NCBI GenBank assembly: GCA_001873365.1
Contig: MNYZ01000083.1
Span: forward strand, 1 to 64,000
DNA length: 64,000 nt
Direction of reading: 5' to 3'
DNA from: Oscillatoriales cyanobacterium CG2_30_40_61
GTDB lineage: Bacteria; Cyanobacteriota; Cyanobacteriia; Cyanobacteriales; Microcoleaceae
Shown here: in pieces, positions 18,258-28,237 of the stretch
How the letters are laid out: the number at the start of each line of letters is the position of its first letter
Numbering within the stretch: the stretch's first letter is position 1
Translations under genes and position numbers: made by a program
The notes under the pieces: generated by a model
The model's database searches: none
What the model saw: only the letters and a program-made list of their open reading frames with translations
What the model was told of the DNA's origin: nothing

Positions 18258-18297
18258 GAAAGGGGGGGAATTGATCATGGAATCTGTCCCTTTTCTT
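18258..18297 (+). terminator. Possible terminator after the membrane protein gene
   Basis: gaaaggg pairs with cccttttc across about 25 bases shortly after the stop codon and is followed by a T/C-rich stretch. The long loop and G-rich arm make this a weak call. Confidence 0.3.
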
Positions 18298-18414
18298 CCT
18301 AGGTATTTTTAATCATTTAGAGATCAAATTCCTCAAAATTAACCGCATTTCTTATTAAAAATGTTATCATAATAATAGCATAAATTTTCATCTTCCTTCA
18401 CCTAAAATCCCCTA

Positions 18415-19194
18415 ATGTTACCAAGAGAAGAAATCCTAAAAGGTATCGAAAATCGAGATAGTATAGCCCGGGTGATCGACTTGGCAGAACAAGCCCTGAA
18501 AACCTGGGAAATCACCCTAACCGATTTCCTTTCTCCCCCGGAACTCGCTGAATCTGAAAAGGTGTTTAGCCGATTAACAGAAGTACAAATGCTCCCCTGG
18601 GGAGGCTACCCCCAAGCGGAACGCCAACGGTTAGGAATTGCCCGATCTGAACTTCCTCTTGATACTTCCCAAGTCAGCGTTGTAGTTTTAGAAATATCGG
18701 GTAATTTTCTCTTTGACCCGGCTACCCATCGGGACTTTTTAGGGTCGATGTTAGGGACGGGAATTGTCAGAGATAAAACCGGGGATATTATTGTTTTAGG
18801 AGAACGGGGAGCCCAAACTATTGTTACTCCCGAATTGGCAGATTTTCTTGAGTTAAATCTGACTCAAGTCCGCTCTGTTCCGGTGAAAACTAGACGGATT
18901 GATCCGGGGGAATTAAAAGTTAGAGAACCCAAGAAGAAAGAGTTAACAACCGTAGAAGCTTCCATGCGTTTAGATGCGATCGCTTCTGCTGGATTTGGGA
19001 TGTCTCGCAGTAAGATGGTGAGTTTAATTGATGGGGGAGATGTGCGGGTTAATTGGAAGGAAATTACCCAAGCGAGTTATCAATTGAAATCGGGGGATTT
19101 AATTGCCATTCGGGGAAAAGGACGTTTAGAAGTTAAAGATATGGCTATTACTAAAAAACAAAGATATCGGGTTGAATTAACCCGATATCAATAA
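18415..19194 (+). CDS. Photosystem II S4 domain protein
   Basis: A 259-aa RNA-binding protein of the YlmH-like family, conserved in cyanobacteria and chloroplasts and named PSII S4 protein. An N-terminal RNA-binding-like region (EREILKGIENRD-type start, LPWGGYPQAERQRLGIAR) is followed by a C-terminal S4 domain from about residue 180 (MRLDAIASAGFGMSRSKMVSLIDGGDVRVNWKE). The exact job is unproven; the homologue in plants affects photosystem assembly. It is followed after 30-40 bp by an unknown membrane protein gene on the same strand. Confidence 0.9.
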   Translation: MLPREEILKGIENRDSIARVIDLAEQALKTWEITLTDFLSPPELAESEKVFSRLTEVQMLPWGGYPQAERQRLGIARSELPLDTSQVSVVVLEISGNFLFDPATHRDFLGSMLGTGIVRDKTGDIIVLGERGAQTIVTPELADFLELNLTQVRSVPVKTRRIDPGELKVREPKKKELTTVEASMRLDAIASAGFGMSRSKMVSLIDGGDVRVNWKEITQASYQLKSGDLIAIRGKGRLEVKDMAITKKQRYRVELTRYQ

Positions 19195-19231
19195 TCAGTT
19201 TATACTAGATAATTTAAGGAGAATGTTAGTA

Positions 19232-20569
19232 ATGGTAAGACTTTATGATCAATCGTTTGAAATTTTAAAAAGAGAATTACAAAAAAATGCTAAGAAAGAT
19301 TTAGTCGGGGAAGTTGGGGCGGGAATTATTCTGAGACGTTTAGAAAAAATGCGGTTACAATCGGGTGAACCTCTGAGTTTAGATGAATTACAAAACTTGG
19401 TTGCCGATCAATTTCCTGACTTTAATCAATCGGTTTTAAAGCAAGCTGCAAAAGCAAATCATCCCATCGGAATTGGGTCTAAAATACTTTTAGGTACAGC
19501 CGTTTTAGGGGGATTTGTAGGAATTGTGGCTGTGGCTAATTTGCCCTATCCGATGATTCGTTTTCCCGTTTCAAAAACCGTACCTATTTTATTAATTCCC
19601 AGTTATATTAGTATGGATTATAACTATCGACAAGCCGTGTCCTTAGTCGAACAATCCGATCAATTAATTAATCAAGCTACAGCAATTACAGATATTGAAT
19701 TAGGGGTTGAAAAAGTTGGCAAAGCTCAAAAACATCTGGATAAACTCCCAGTTTGGTTTTTAGGTTATTATCCTCAAGCCTACTGTTCTTTTATGGGTTG
19801 TATTTGGCGATTTACCTTCGATGAATATGAAGGAGCTAGAAAGAATATTGGCCGGATGGAATCTAAAATTTTTCAAGAACAAAATGCTTATCAAGAATAT
19901 ACAAAAGCTGAACAATTAATTAAAGAATCTCAAAACAACTTCCCCAAACTTCCCCCCGGAAATGAACAACAACAGATGATTACCCTTTGGCAAAAAGCCA
20001 TTGATCAATTAGATAAAATCCCCTCCGAAACCTTAGCCGGAAAATTAGCTGAAAAAGAGTTAGAAACCGCGCAACGGGATTTTAAACAACAACTGGGATT
20101 TGTCGCGGGAGCAATTAAAGGAAATACCTTAATTGATGCCGGGATGCAGTTTGGAATTCAGGCTGCAAAAGCCGCTCAAAATCCACCTCACACCGCCAAA
20201 GAATGGGAAAAAGTAATAAAACTATGGCAAGAAGCAATTCGTCGTTTAGAAGAAGTTCCGACGGATAATCCTAGTTATTTAGATGCTCAGAAAAAATTAG
20301 CTGAATATCAATCAAATTTGGGGAGTTCCGAAAGTCGTTTACAAGCGGAAAAAGACGCGGTAGAATCAGTTAAACAGGCAAAAGCTGCCATTGCTCAATG
20401 GCAAACCTCAGCCCGTTCTAAAGATCCTGATATTGCTTCCTTAATTGGTCAATTAACTGATATTATTAGTATGTTAGAACAGGTTCCCGCCGGGACGACG
20501 GTTAGCGCCCAAGCCCAAAATTTATTAAGATCAGCAGCACATACTCGTGATAAATTGTATATAAACTAA
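19232..20569 (+). CDS. Unknown membrane-anchored helical protein
   Basis: About 445 aa, not assigned to a family with confidence. One or two hydrophobic segments lie near residues 87-125 (ILLGTAVLGGFVGIVAVANL and PILLIPSYISM). The rest is alpha-helical with repeated WxKAIxQLxxIP motifs (ITLWQKAIDQLDKIPSE, IKLWQEAIRRLEEVPTD, IGQLTDIISMLEQVPAG), so the C-terminal half looks like a repeat array for protein contacts. AAGGAG lies only 1 base before the ORF-track ATG but 10 bases before the next ATG, so the latter is chosen. It precedes raf1 in the same direction. Confidence 0.7.
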   Translation: MVRLYDQSFEILKRELQKNAKKDLVGEVGAGIILRRLEKMRLQSGEPLSLDELQNLVADQFPDFNQSVLKQAAKANHPIGIGSKILLGTAVLGGFVGIVAVANLPYPMIRFPVSKTVPILLIPSYISMDYNYRQAVSLVEQSDQLINQATAITDIELGVEKVGKAQKHLDKLPVWFLGYYPQAYCSFMGCIWRFTFDEYEGARKNIGRMESKIFQEQNAYQEYTKAEQLIKESQNNFPKLPPGNEQQQMITLWQKAIDQLDKIPSETLAGKLAEKELETAQRDFKQQLGFVAGAIKGNTLIDAGMQFGIQAAKAAQNPPHTAKEWEKVIKLWQEAIRRLEEVPTDNPSYLDAQKKLAEYQSNLGSSESRLQAEKDAVESVKQAKAAIAQWQTSARSKDPDIASLIGQLTDIISMLEQVPAGTTVSAQAQNLLRSAAHTRDKLYIN

Positions 20570-20621
20570 CTTGATATTTTGAACCCATTCTGTCCTTGAG
20601 ACCGATTAATTCTCTATAATT

Positions 20622-21716
20622 ATGAATCAAACACCACAAGATCCTTCTGCTTCTATTTCCTCGACACCAGACCCGGTGATCGATACTGCTAAATTAGTGC
20701 AATTATTACGTCGAAAAGAAAGAAATTGGGTAGAGTGGGGGGAGGCCTGTGCTACACTACAAAAATCCGGTTATAATCCCCAACAAATTTTTGAAGAAAC
20801 CGGTTTTGAACCGATTCAACAAAATCAAGTGATTGTAGCATCGCAAGTCTTTACTTCCTTAGTTAAGGGCAATTTATCCGAAGAAATTCAATCCCGTTTT
20901 CAACAACGAGGTAGTGATATTTTGTATGAATTTCGTATCCTAAATCAAGCCCAAAGGGTAATTGCTACGGAATTTACAGATCAACACAAATTAGATGCAG
21001 ATGAAGCCAAAGAATTAGCGAAAGCCATCAAAGAATTCTCACGGTTTTCGATTCTCCCCCAAGGTTTTTCTAATCATCCTGGGGATGCTTTAGCCTATCA
21101 ATCTTGGAAATCCGCACGACAACAGCATGATTTACAACAGCGATCGCGTTTAATTGCTCAAGGATTAAAATATGCTAACTCCCAAACTGCCAGACAAAAA
21201 ATAGAACAACTGTTAACAGATTTTTCTGTTACAGCCAAAAAAACCGCTCCTCGTTTACCTGTTTATCGTTTAGAAACCGAGGAAGATTTACCTCGTTTAA
21301 TTCCTGTAGCGGGGGAATTTCCTTTAAGATTATCCGACTTTAATCTAGTTCCTTTAATTGAAGAATTAGGAGCATTTCTAATTGTTAAATCATCTGGAAA
21401 CGCCGCTTGGGTGGCAGTTCCAGGGTGGCAAGTTATTAGAAAGGCAGAAGATCCCGTTGCTGTTTTAGGAAATAGTGCTAATTTACCTAATCCCTTACCC
21501 GGTAAATCAGAACCAGTTTTAATCATAATTGATCGCTCTCAACGAGAATGGGATATTGATTCTTATTTCTTAGTTGAAGAATCCGAGAATTTGGAGTTGC
21601 AATGGTTTGATGAAACTCCCTCAATTGATTTACTGGGAAAAATGATTTTGATTATGCGTCCTAAGAAGGTATTAGATCAGGATCAAATTCATGATGTTTG
21701 GCAAATTGATGAATAG
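20622..21716 (+). CDS. raf1: RuBisCO accumulation factor 1
   Basis: A 364-aa Raf1 chaperone. The N-terminal helix-turn-helix/alpha region (LLRRKERNWVEWGEACATLQKSGYNPQQIFEETGFEPIQQNQ) and the C-terminal beta dimerisation domain (PVYRLETEEDLPRLIPVAGEFPLRL; LILI-type IIIDRSQREWDIDSYF) are both present. It clamps RbcL dimers and helps RbcL8 assembly in the cytoplasm or carboxysome. Length is normal. No rbc genes are in the window. Its 3' end overlaps the helicase start. Confidence 0.95.
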   Translation: MNQTPQDPSASISSTPDPVIDTAKLVQLLRRKERNWVEWGEACATLQKSGYNPQQIFEETGFEPIQQNQVIVASQVFTSLVKGNLSEEIQSRFQQRGSDILYEFRILNQAQRVIATEFTDQHKLDADEAKELAKAIKEFSRFSILPQGFSNHPGDALAYQSWKSARQQHDLQQRSRLIAQGLKYANSQTARQKIEQLLTDFSVTAKKTAPRLPVYRLETEEDLPRLIPVAGEFPLRLSDFNLVPLIEELGAFLIVKSSGNAAWVAVPGWQVIRKAEDPVAVLGNSANLPNPLPGKSEPVLIIIDRSQREWDIDSYFLVEESENLELQWFDETPSIDLLGKMILIMRPKKVLDQDQIHDVWQIDE

Positions 21717-24039
21717 GAAAAATAATATTGATCAAGTTCATGAATTCCGAGAGCAAAAAATCAAAGAAATTTATCAAAGTTTACGTCCTGGTCAACAACA
21801 AATGGCGGATTGGAATGGGGGGCCCCTAGCCATTTCTGCGGTTCCAGGGGCCGGGAAATCAACGGGAATGGCCTTTGCTGCGGCATTAGCGATCGCCCGT
21901 CATCAACTGCATTCCCAGCATCAATTAGTGATTGTCACCTTCACCCGTTCCGCCGCCGCTAATATTCGCGCCAAAGTCAGTCAAGAACTCAAACAAATGC
22001 GATTACCTTTAGGGGGATTTGTTGTTTATACATTGCATGGTTTAGCGTTGAATATTGCCTTAAAATATCCAGAATTATCAGAATTAAATTTAGAAAATTT
22101 TACTTTGATTTTACCCACTCCCAGCAATAGAATTACCCGCAGTTGTGTAGAACAGTGGATCATGGCTAATCCTCGCCATTATCAACGATTAATTGAAGGA
22201 GTTAAATTTGATGGAGAAGAAACAGAAAGATTAAGACGTCAATCGGTTTTAAGAACAGAAGTTTTACCAAATTTAGCTTGGAAAGTGATTCAAGAAGCCA
22301 AAAGTTCAGGACTACAACCACAAGATTTAACGAACATTTCCGAACAAATTCCTGATGATTATGAAATCTTAAAAATAGCCGCCGGATTATATGAAAATTA
22401 TCAAAATATATTGCGATCACTGAATTTAATTGATTATGATCAGATGATTTTAGCGGCATTGCGAGTTTTAGAAAATCAAGCCATTCGTCAAGTTTTGCAA
22501 AATCAAGTGTTTGCTATTTTTGAAGATGAAGCTCAAGATTCCACTCCTCTGCAAAGTAGACTATTGAGAATTTTAGCCAGTGCTTCTGAATCAATTACTG
22601 ATGATTTGGAAACTTTAAATTTAGTCCGAGTTGGTGATCCGAATCAAGCAATTAACTCCACCTTTACCACGGCTGATCCCATTTATTTTCGTCGTTTTTG
22701 TAATGATTGTGAACAGTTAGAACGATTAGCTACCATGGATCAAGCTGGACGCAGTAGTTGTATTATTATTGATGCTGCTAACTATATGTTATCCTGGGTT
22801 AATCGTTCAAAATTAGCTGGAAATGAGCAACCATTTAGGGAGCAAATGATTCGATTAGTAGAATTTAATGATCACCAAACTAATGCCAATCCTCCTGCAT
22901 ACGGTCGAGGTTTAGAACTGTGGGAAATGGCGGACATTTATCAGACCGTTGAGTCAATTATTCAAAAAATTGTTAATATTATTGAAGATGATCCTCAAGG
23001 AAAATTTGCGATTTTACTTAGAGAGAATAAACAGGGAGAATTTATTTCTAATGTTTTCAATAATCCCCAATTATATAATATTAAAATTCCTGAATCTTTT
23101 CAAACCAAAATTAGAATTTATGATGCCTCCCAACAAGCACGAAACTCTAAAATCCCAGCAGAAATTTTATCTTTATTACAATTTTTAGATCGTCCCCATT
23201 CCCCGGATTACTTAAAATTAGCATTAAAAGTATTAGGTGATCGCAATTTAATTCCGAATTTAGATTATAATAAAATTGCCATTCATCCCGAAGAATTTAT
23301 TTATCCCGGCCCCCTTGACCCGCCACAATCGGAAGAAATTCGCCAATGTCGTTATTTTTGTTGTCAATTATTACAAGCCCGTTTAGAGCTTCCTCCCTAT
23401 CAATTAATTTCCTTTTTAGCGTTATCTTTAAAATATGAAAAAACCGAATTAGCCACGGCGGATAAATTAGCAGAACGCATCGGTAAAAAAACCTTTGGTA
23501 ACCATTCCATGGGAACAATTTTAGATGTTTTAAATGATATTGTCAGTTCAGAAAAGTTTGAACCCGTTGATATTGATGACGAAGAAACCTCTAAAGAAAG
23601 TCCCTACACTCGGGAAGGTCAATTAACATTAATTACCATGCACAAAGCCAAAGGATTAGATTGGGATTATGTGTTTATTCCCTTCTTACAGGAGTCTACA
23701 ATTCCTGGGAGTTTAAGAGTTTTACCCCAAGCCAAATTTTTAGGAGAATTTACCCTTTCGGAAGTCGCCCGCGCCCAAATTCGAGCCGCTGCTCACGGGG
23801 AAGAATTAATTCCTGATATAGCCACCGCTTGGGAGCAAGCCAAGGATTTAAAAACCGCAGAGGAATATCGATTACTCTATGTCGCCATGACCCGGGCTAA
23901 ACGCTTTTTGTGGATGTCTGCGTCGCGTTTTTCTCCCTACAGTTGGCACAAACCTGAAAATCAGCAAGAACAAAAACCCTGTCCGGTTTTTATTGCATTA
24001 AAACAACAATTTCCTCAACATTTTTTAGAGAAATTTTAG
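21709..24039 (+). CDS. UvrD/PcrA-type ATP-dependent DNA helicase (SF1)
   Basis: About 776 aa with the SF1A motifs: motif I VPGAGKSTGMAFA, Ia VTFTRSAAANI, II FEDEAQDSTPLQ (DEAQD form), III/IV region VRVGDPNQAINSTF, V LTLITMHKAKGLDWDYVF and VI YRLLYVAMTRAKRFL. It is a 3'-5' translocase-type repair helicase; no nuclease domain is evident. Several ATGs lie at the start inside raf1; the one giving an 8-bp ATG...TAG overlap with raf1 was chosen, and the ORF-track start is 18 bp earlier. Overlap implies translational coupling with raf1. Confidence 0.9.
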   Translation: MNRKNNIDQVHEFREQKIKEIYQSLRPGQQQMADWNGGPLAISAVPGAGKSTGMAFAAALAIARHQLHSQHQLVIVTFTRSAAANIRAKVSQELKQMRLPLGGFVVYTLHGLALNIALKYPELSELNLENFTLILPTPSNRITRSCVEQWIMANPRHYQRLIEGVKFDGEETERLRRQSVLRTEVLPNLAWKVIQEAKSSGLQPQDLTNISEQIPDDYEILKIAAGLYENYQNILRSLNLIDYDQMILAALRVLENQAIRQVLQNQVFAIFEDEAQDSTPLQSRLLRILASASESITDDLETLNLVRVGDPNQAINSTFTTADPIYFRRFCNDCEQLERLATMDQAGRSSCIIIDAANYMLSWVNRSKLAGNEQPFREQMIRLVEFNDHQTNANPPAYGRGLELWEMADIYQTVESIIQKIVNIIEDDPQGKFAILLRENKQGEFISNVFNNPQLYNIKIPESFQTKIRIYDASQQARNSKIPAEILSLLQFLDRPHSPDYLKLALKVLGDRNLIPNLDYNKIAIHPEEFIYPGPLDPPQSEEIRQCRYFCCQLLQARLELPPYQLISFLALSLKYEKTELATADKLAERIGKKTFGNHSMGTILDVLNDIVSSEKFEPVDIDDEETSKESPYTREGQLTLITMHKAKGLDWDYVFIPFLQESTIPGSLRVLPQAKFLGEFTLSEVARAQIRAAAHGEELIPDIATAWEQAKDLKTAEEYRLLYVAMTRAKRFLWMSASRFSPYSWHKPENQQEQKPCPVFIALKQQFPQHFLEKF

Positions 24040-24085
24040 TTGTTGGGCTGTAGCCCTTTAGATTGGGAAGCTAAAGCCTAACAAC
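24039..24085. repeat. GTTGTTGGGCT...AGCCTAACAAC inverted repeat between convergent genes
   Basis: Outer arms gttgttgggct and agcctaacaac enclose gtagccctttag...ctaaag. It begins at the last base of the helicase stop codon and ends just beside the dnaE stop, so it could end transcription from both sides. It belongs to the GTTGTTG-hairpin group also seen at about 35380, 37500 and 61290. Confidence 0.55.
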
Positions 24086-24093
24086 GAACTTTT

Positions 24094-27000
24094 TTAGCTT
24101 TGACTTGATCTTAATAGCTCTAATTTAGGTTTAATTTCAGCATCAAATCCAGCATTTTTTAAGGAATCAATGGTTGCTTGGGCATCCTGTATCCAGAAAT
24201 CACGACCTAAACAAATGCCTTTATGACTGGGCTTAAATTCTCCTTTAACCGTAGCCACAATAGGAATATTGGCTTGTTGTTGATTACCCGAAGATTGTTC
24301 TTTCAACAGTGCATGAAGTTTTTGGAGTTTGGATAAATCATAAACTTCCTCAAGTTTTAGGTGTAAAAGTACCATCAATTCTGATTCTTCTATTGGTAAA
24401 TCTTCTAATAAAAGAGGCGGAATTTTATCAATCCGAGGGAGAGTATCCGCCGACTGTAATTCATCAATAATAAACTGAGTTTTATCTTCCTTTTTTTCAC
24501 TTTTACCCATGATTAAAACTATATCATTTTCCTTCGGAAAATCCTTAATTTTTTGATGAGTTGTTGGGAAAATAATGGCTTCCATTTGTCCGGTTAAGTC
24601 CTCAATTTGTAAAAATGCCATCCGATCACCTTTTTTGGTGGTATGTAGTTTAATAGCGGTAACTACAACAACTACTTTAACTTTAGATTTTTTATCCGTT
24701 AATTCTGATAAAGTCACTCTTTCTTCTACAGAAATCGATCTTAAGATAGATTTTAAAGGATGTTCAGAAACATAAAATCCCAGTAACTCTTTTTCAAATT
24801 GGAGTTTTTCTTGAACTTTAAAATCTTCAAGTTTTGCGGGTTTGGGTGCATCTTCATGGGTATTTTTTGTATTTGTTCCACCCCCTAAAATATCAAAGAT
24901 ACTTTGTTGACCAACGGCTCGATCTTTGGCTTTACTTTGCGCCCAAGAAATTAATTTATCTAAATGATCAATAGCTTGCTTACGGTTGGGGTTAAGCTTA
25001 TCTAAAGCTCCACATTTAATTAACGCGTCTAGGGCGCGACTATTAACCATTTGTAAATTAATGCGATCGCATAAATCGGGAAAACTCTTAAATTCTCCTC
25101 CTTGTTGACGAATTTCTAATAAATGTTCGATCGCACCTTCCCCGACATTTTTAATTGCAGAAAGTCCGAAAATAATACTCTGATCTGAAGGCTTAAAATC
25201 CATTTCCGAAAGGTTTATATCGGGCGGGATCACATTAATTCCCAAGGATTTCTGACAGGATTCAATATATTTTTGAATTTTATCCGTATCCCCACTATTA
25301 GCACTTAATAATGCTGCCATATATTCCACGGGATAATTAGCTTTTAAATAGGCGGTTTCATAGGTAACATAGGCATAGGCCATGGAATGGGATTTATTAA
25401 AACAATTAGAAGCAACTAAACCCTTGCTGAGTAGAAAGTTATGATCTTGTTCTACACCAATATCATAAACGGGTTGGTTCCCTAAAGATTTTCGGCTAAT
25501 AATTTTAACATGAGATTTTGAGTTAATTTGTTGTAATTCTAACCCATTTTCAAAAATTTCATCAATAGGTAACATTTGACCATCAACGGTCATAAATTTA
25601 TGATCTTTTGTTGCCTGAATAACCGAACCATCTTCTAGGCAATATTCAAAAACTTCTTGTTCTCCTCGATTATGCCATTGAGCAATCGGTTGAGTATAGA
25701 CATAACCATGATTATTAACAGTATAAACTGTACATTCTATTTTTTCCTCAACAATTTTACCGATGGGCATTGACCCATATTCAACAGTCAAAATTTCCGT
25801 ATCATAACTCAAACAATATTCAGCGAATTGAAGCATCTGTTCAAACAGTTTTTCAGCGATTTTTTGCCCAACTCCATTTTTAGTTGCCCCATCAATAAAT
25901 GTCTCCCGTTGCTTATTCATTTCTTCGGCTTTTTTCTTTCCCATGGCGCGGCGTAATAAGTCCGCTTGACCTAAAGAATAGCCCGCTAAATCTTGAGCTA
26001 ATCTCATAATTTGTTCCTGAAAACATAAAATTCCGTAGGTTTCTTTTAAAATTGGCTCTAACAGAGGATGGTCATAGCTAATTTGATCCCGTCCATGTTT
26101 GCGATCAATAAATTGGGGAATTAAACCCGCATCTAAGGGCCCCGGACGATACAGTGCTAAAATAGAAGAAATATCATCTAAACAGGAAGGTTCGAGTTTT
26201 TTAACAATATCTATCATCCCAGAAGATTCTAACTGAAAAATACCATCTAAATCCCCTCTTTTCAGTAAATTATAAAGTTTTTCCACATCTTCAGGTAGCT
26301 TTTTCTGGGTTTTATAAGCTTCTTGGGCTTTTCTTTCAATATCAGAGGGAAGTTTTTCCGGATCAATTTTATAGCCATGTATTTCTTCAATATAATTAAC
26401 GGCTTTTTGAATCATGGTTAAATTTTTTAAGCCCAAAAAATCCATTTTTAATAATCCAACTGCCTCTAAATCCTCCATATAATATTGAGTAATGACCGCC
26501 CCATCATTATTGCGTTGCAGGGGAACAATTTCGTCTAAAGACTGTTTAGAAATCACCACACCCGCCGCATGAACTCCGAAGGTTTTGTTAGTACCTTCGA
26601 TGCGAATTGCCATATCTAACCATTGTTTAACTGTAATTGTTCCAACTTCATCCCCAGCATCATTATGAATAGGCACATCTTCATTATCATAAGCTTCTTT
26701 AAATTCCGGCGCGGGACTTTGATCGGAAATCATCACTTTCAAACGAGCGGGTTTTCCCCGTGAAACCGGAATTAATTTAGCCATTTTATCCGAATTTTTA
26801 TAGGAAATTCCTAACACCCGGGCGACATCTTTTAATACCGCTTTTGATGTCATGCGGTTAAAAGTAATAATTTGAGCTACCTTATCCTCTCCATATTTAT
26901 CAGTGACATATTTAATCATTTCATCTCGTCTTTCAATACAGAAATCCGTGTCAATATCAGGCATAGATTTCCGTTCAGGGTTTAAAAATCTTTCAAATAA

Positions 27001-28191
27001 TAAACCATGATAAACCGGATCAATATTGGTAATTTTTAGGGCATAAGCTACTAATGATCCCGCAGCCGAACCCCGTCCCGGCCCGACGGCAATATTGTGA
27101 TCTCTGGCAAATTTAATATAATCCCAAACCACTAAAAAGTAAGTAGAAAACCCCATCTGTTGCATCATTTTTAGTTCATATTCTAAGCGCTCTTTATAGA
27201 CAGGTTTAATCTCGCTTCTAGTCTTAGCATTCATTCTTTCTAGTAACCCTTTCCAGGTAACTTCTTCTAAGTAAGTATCCGCCGTATGATCGGGGGGAAT
27301 GGGATAGTCAGGGATACGAGGTTCTCCCAAAATACCTTTATAGGGTTCAACTTTATTGGCAACTTCTACGGTATTATTAATCGCTTCTTGAATGATCTCA
27401 TTAGGTAGGTGATCAATAAATAATTGCGCCATTTCTTCGGCGGATTTTAAATATTCTGTGCCGCTATAGCGCATCCGTTTTTCTTCACTAATTAATTTTT
27501 GAGTGTTAATACAAAGTAAAGCATCATGGGCTTCCACATCGTTACATGAGATAAAATGGGAATCATTTGTTGCAATAATTTTAATATTTAATTCTTGACT
27601 AATTTTAACAATTTCAACGTTGACCATCCGATCTTCTGGAGAACCATGGTCTTGAATTTCTAAATAAAAATCTTCTCCAAATACCCTTTGATACCATTTC
27701 GCGACTTCCCGCGCCACCTCATAACGTCCTTGTAAAATCGCTTGGGGAATTTCTCCCCCTAAACAAGCACTGGTAACAATTAACCCTTCGTGATATTGTT
27801 CTAATAGTTCTTTATTGATACAGGGACGTGCAAAAATGCCTTTTCCTTGAAACCCTTGGAGGTGTGAAATGGTGGTTAATTTAACTAAGTTTTTATAGCC
27901 TTGGGTGTTTTTAGCTAAGACCACTTGATGATATTTTCTTCGTTTCTCACCCTTCTGATCTTGAATTGTAACATCCCCATTAATCACATACATCTCATTG
28001 CCAATAATGGGTTTTATTCCTTTATTTCGGCAGGTTTTAATTAACTCAATGGCTCCATACATAACACCGTGATCGGTAACAGCGATCGCCGGCATTCCTA
28101 ACTCTAAGGCTCGGTCAATTAATTGGGGTAATTGGGATGCCCCATCCAGTAAACTATAATCACTATGAATATGTAAACCTACAAAAGACAT
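24094..28191 (-). CDS. dnaE: DNA polymerase III alpha subunit with an in-frame contiguous intein
   Basis: A 1365-aa precursor: 792-aa N-extein, 137-aa intein and 436-aa C-extein. The N-extein has the PHP domain ([14 protein letters not shown]) and the catalytic core ([23 protein letters not shown] with two metal Asp, about 410-416; MDFLGLKNL). The C-extein has helix-hairpin-helix and OB domains ([18 protein letters not shown]). In most cyanobacteria dnaE is split into two distant genes at exactly this site, each ending or beginning with half of a trans-splicing intein. Here both halves are one reading frame. After splicing the polymerase would be about 1228 aa. It diverges from menD. Confidence 0.97.
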   Translation of the reverse strand: MSFVGLHIHSDYSLLDGASQLPQLIDRALELGMPAIAVTDHGVMYGAIELIKTCRNKGIKPIIGNEMYVINGDVTIQDQKGEKRRKYHQVVLAKNTQGYKNLVKLTTISHLQGFQGKGIFARPCINKELLEQYHEGLIVTSACLGGEIPQAILQGRYEVAREVAKWYQRVFGEDFYLEIQDHGSPEDRMVNVEIVKISQELNIKIIATNDSHFISCNDVEAHDALLCINTQKLISEEKRMRYSGTEYLKSAEEMAQLFIDHLPNEIIQEAINNTVEVANKVEPYKGILGEPRIPDYPIPPDHTADTYLEEVTWKGLLERMNAKTRSEIKPVYKERLEYELKMMQQMGFSTYFLVVWDYIKFARDHNIAVGPGRGSAAGSLVAYALKITNIDPVYHGLLFERFLNPERKSMPDIDTDFCIERRDEMIKYVTDKYGEDKVAQIITFNRMTSKAVLKDVARVLGISYKNSDKMAKLIPVSRGKPARLKVMISDQSPAPEFKEAYDNEDVPIHNDAGDEVGTITVKQWLDMAIRIEGTNKTFGVHAAGVVISKQSLDEIVPLQRNNDGAVITQYYMEDLEAVGLLKMDFLGLKNLTMIQKAVNYIEEIHGYKIDPEKLPSDIERKAQEAYKTQKKLPEDVEKLYNLLKRGDLDGIFQLESSGMIDIVKKLEPSCLDDISSILALYRPGPLDAGLIPQFIDRKHGRDQISYDHPLLEPILKETYGILCFQEQIMRLAQDLAGYSLGQADLLRRAMGKKKAEEMNKQRETFIDGATKNGVGQKIAEKLFEQMLQFAEYCLSYDTEILTVEYGSMPIGKIVEEKIECTVYTVNNHGYVYTQPIAQWHNRGEQEVFEYCLEDGSVIQATKDHKFMTVDGQMLPIDEIFENGLELQQINSKSHVKIISRKSLGNQPVYDIGVEQDHNFLLSKGLVASNCFNKSHSMAYAYVTYETAYLKANYPVEYMAALLSANSGDTDKIQKYIESCQKSLGINVIPPDINLSEMDFKPSDQSIIFGLSAIKNVGEGAIEHLLEIRQQGGEFKSFPDLCDRINLQMVNSRALDALIKCGALDKLNPNRKQAIDHLDKLISWAQSKAKDRAVGQQSIFDILGGGTNTKNTHEDAPKPAKLEDFKVQEKLQFEKELLGFYVSEHPLKSILRSISVEERVTLSELTDKKSKVKVVVVVTAIKLHTTKKGDRMAFLQIEDLTGQMEAIIFPTTHQKIKDFPKENDIVLIMGKSEKKEDKTQFIIDELQSADTLPRIDKIPPLLLEDLPIEESELMVLLHLKLEEVYDLSKLQKLHALLKEQSSGNQQQANIPIVATVKGEFKPSHKGICLGRDFWIQDAQATIDSLKNAGFDAEIKPKLELLRSSQS
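25405..25815 (-). other. DnaE mini-intein, unsplit (cis-splicing)
   Basis: Begins [14 protein letters not shown] after extein AEY and ends [14 protein letters not shown] before extein CFN. Block A Cys1, block B ATKDHKF, block [13 protein letters not shown] and block G terminal Ser-Asn plus +1 Cys are all present, so it should be splicing competent. It is 137 residues, the size of the joined halves of the known split DnaE intein (about 102 + 36), with no homing endonuclease. The join falls in the short linker [13 protein letters not shown]. Coordinates come from codon-by-codon placement on the minus strand. Confidence 0.95.
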
Positions 28192-28237
28192 GGTTAAGTT
28201 CCTTAGTTAAATTAAACTTTAGATTAATTGAGATAAA

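Noticed and set aside
22202-23518. Three ORFs antisense or out of frame within the helicase
   Set aside because: Shadows of the SF1 helicase gene, which has all motifs in a single frame.
25405-25815. Homing endonuclease within the intein
   Set aside because: Only 137 residues, all accounted for by splicing blocks; no LAGLIDADG motifs.
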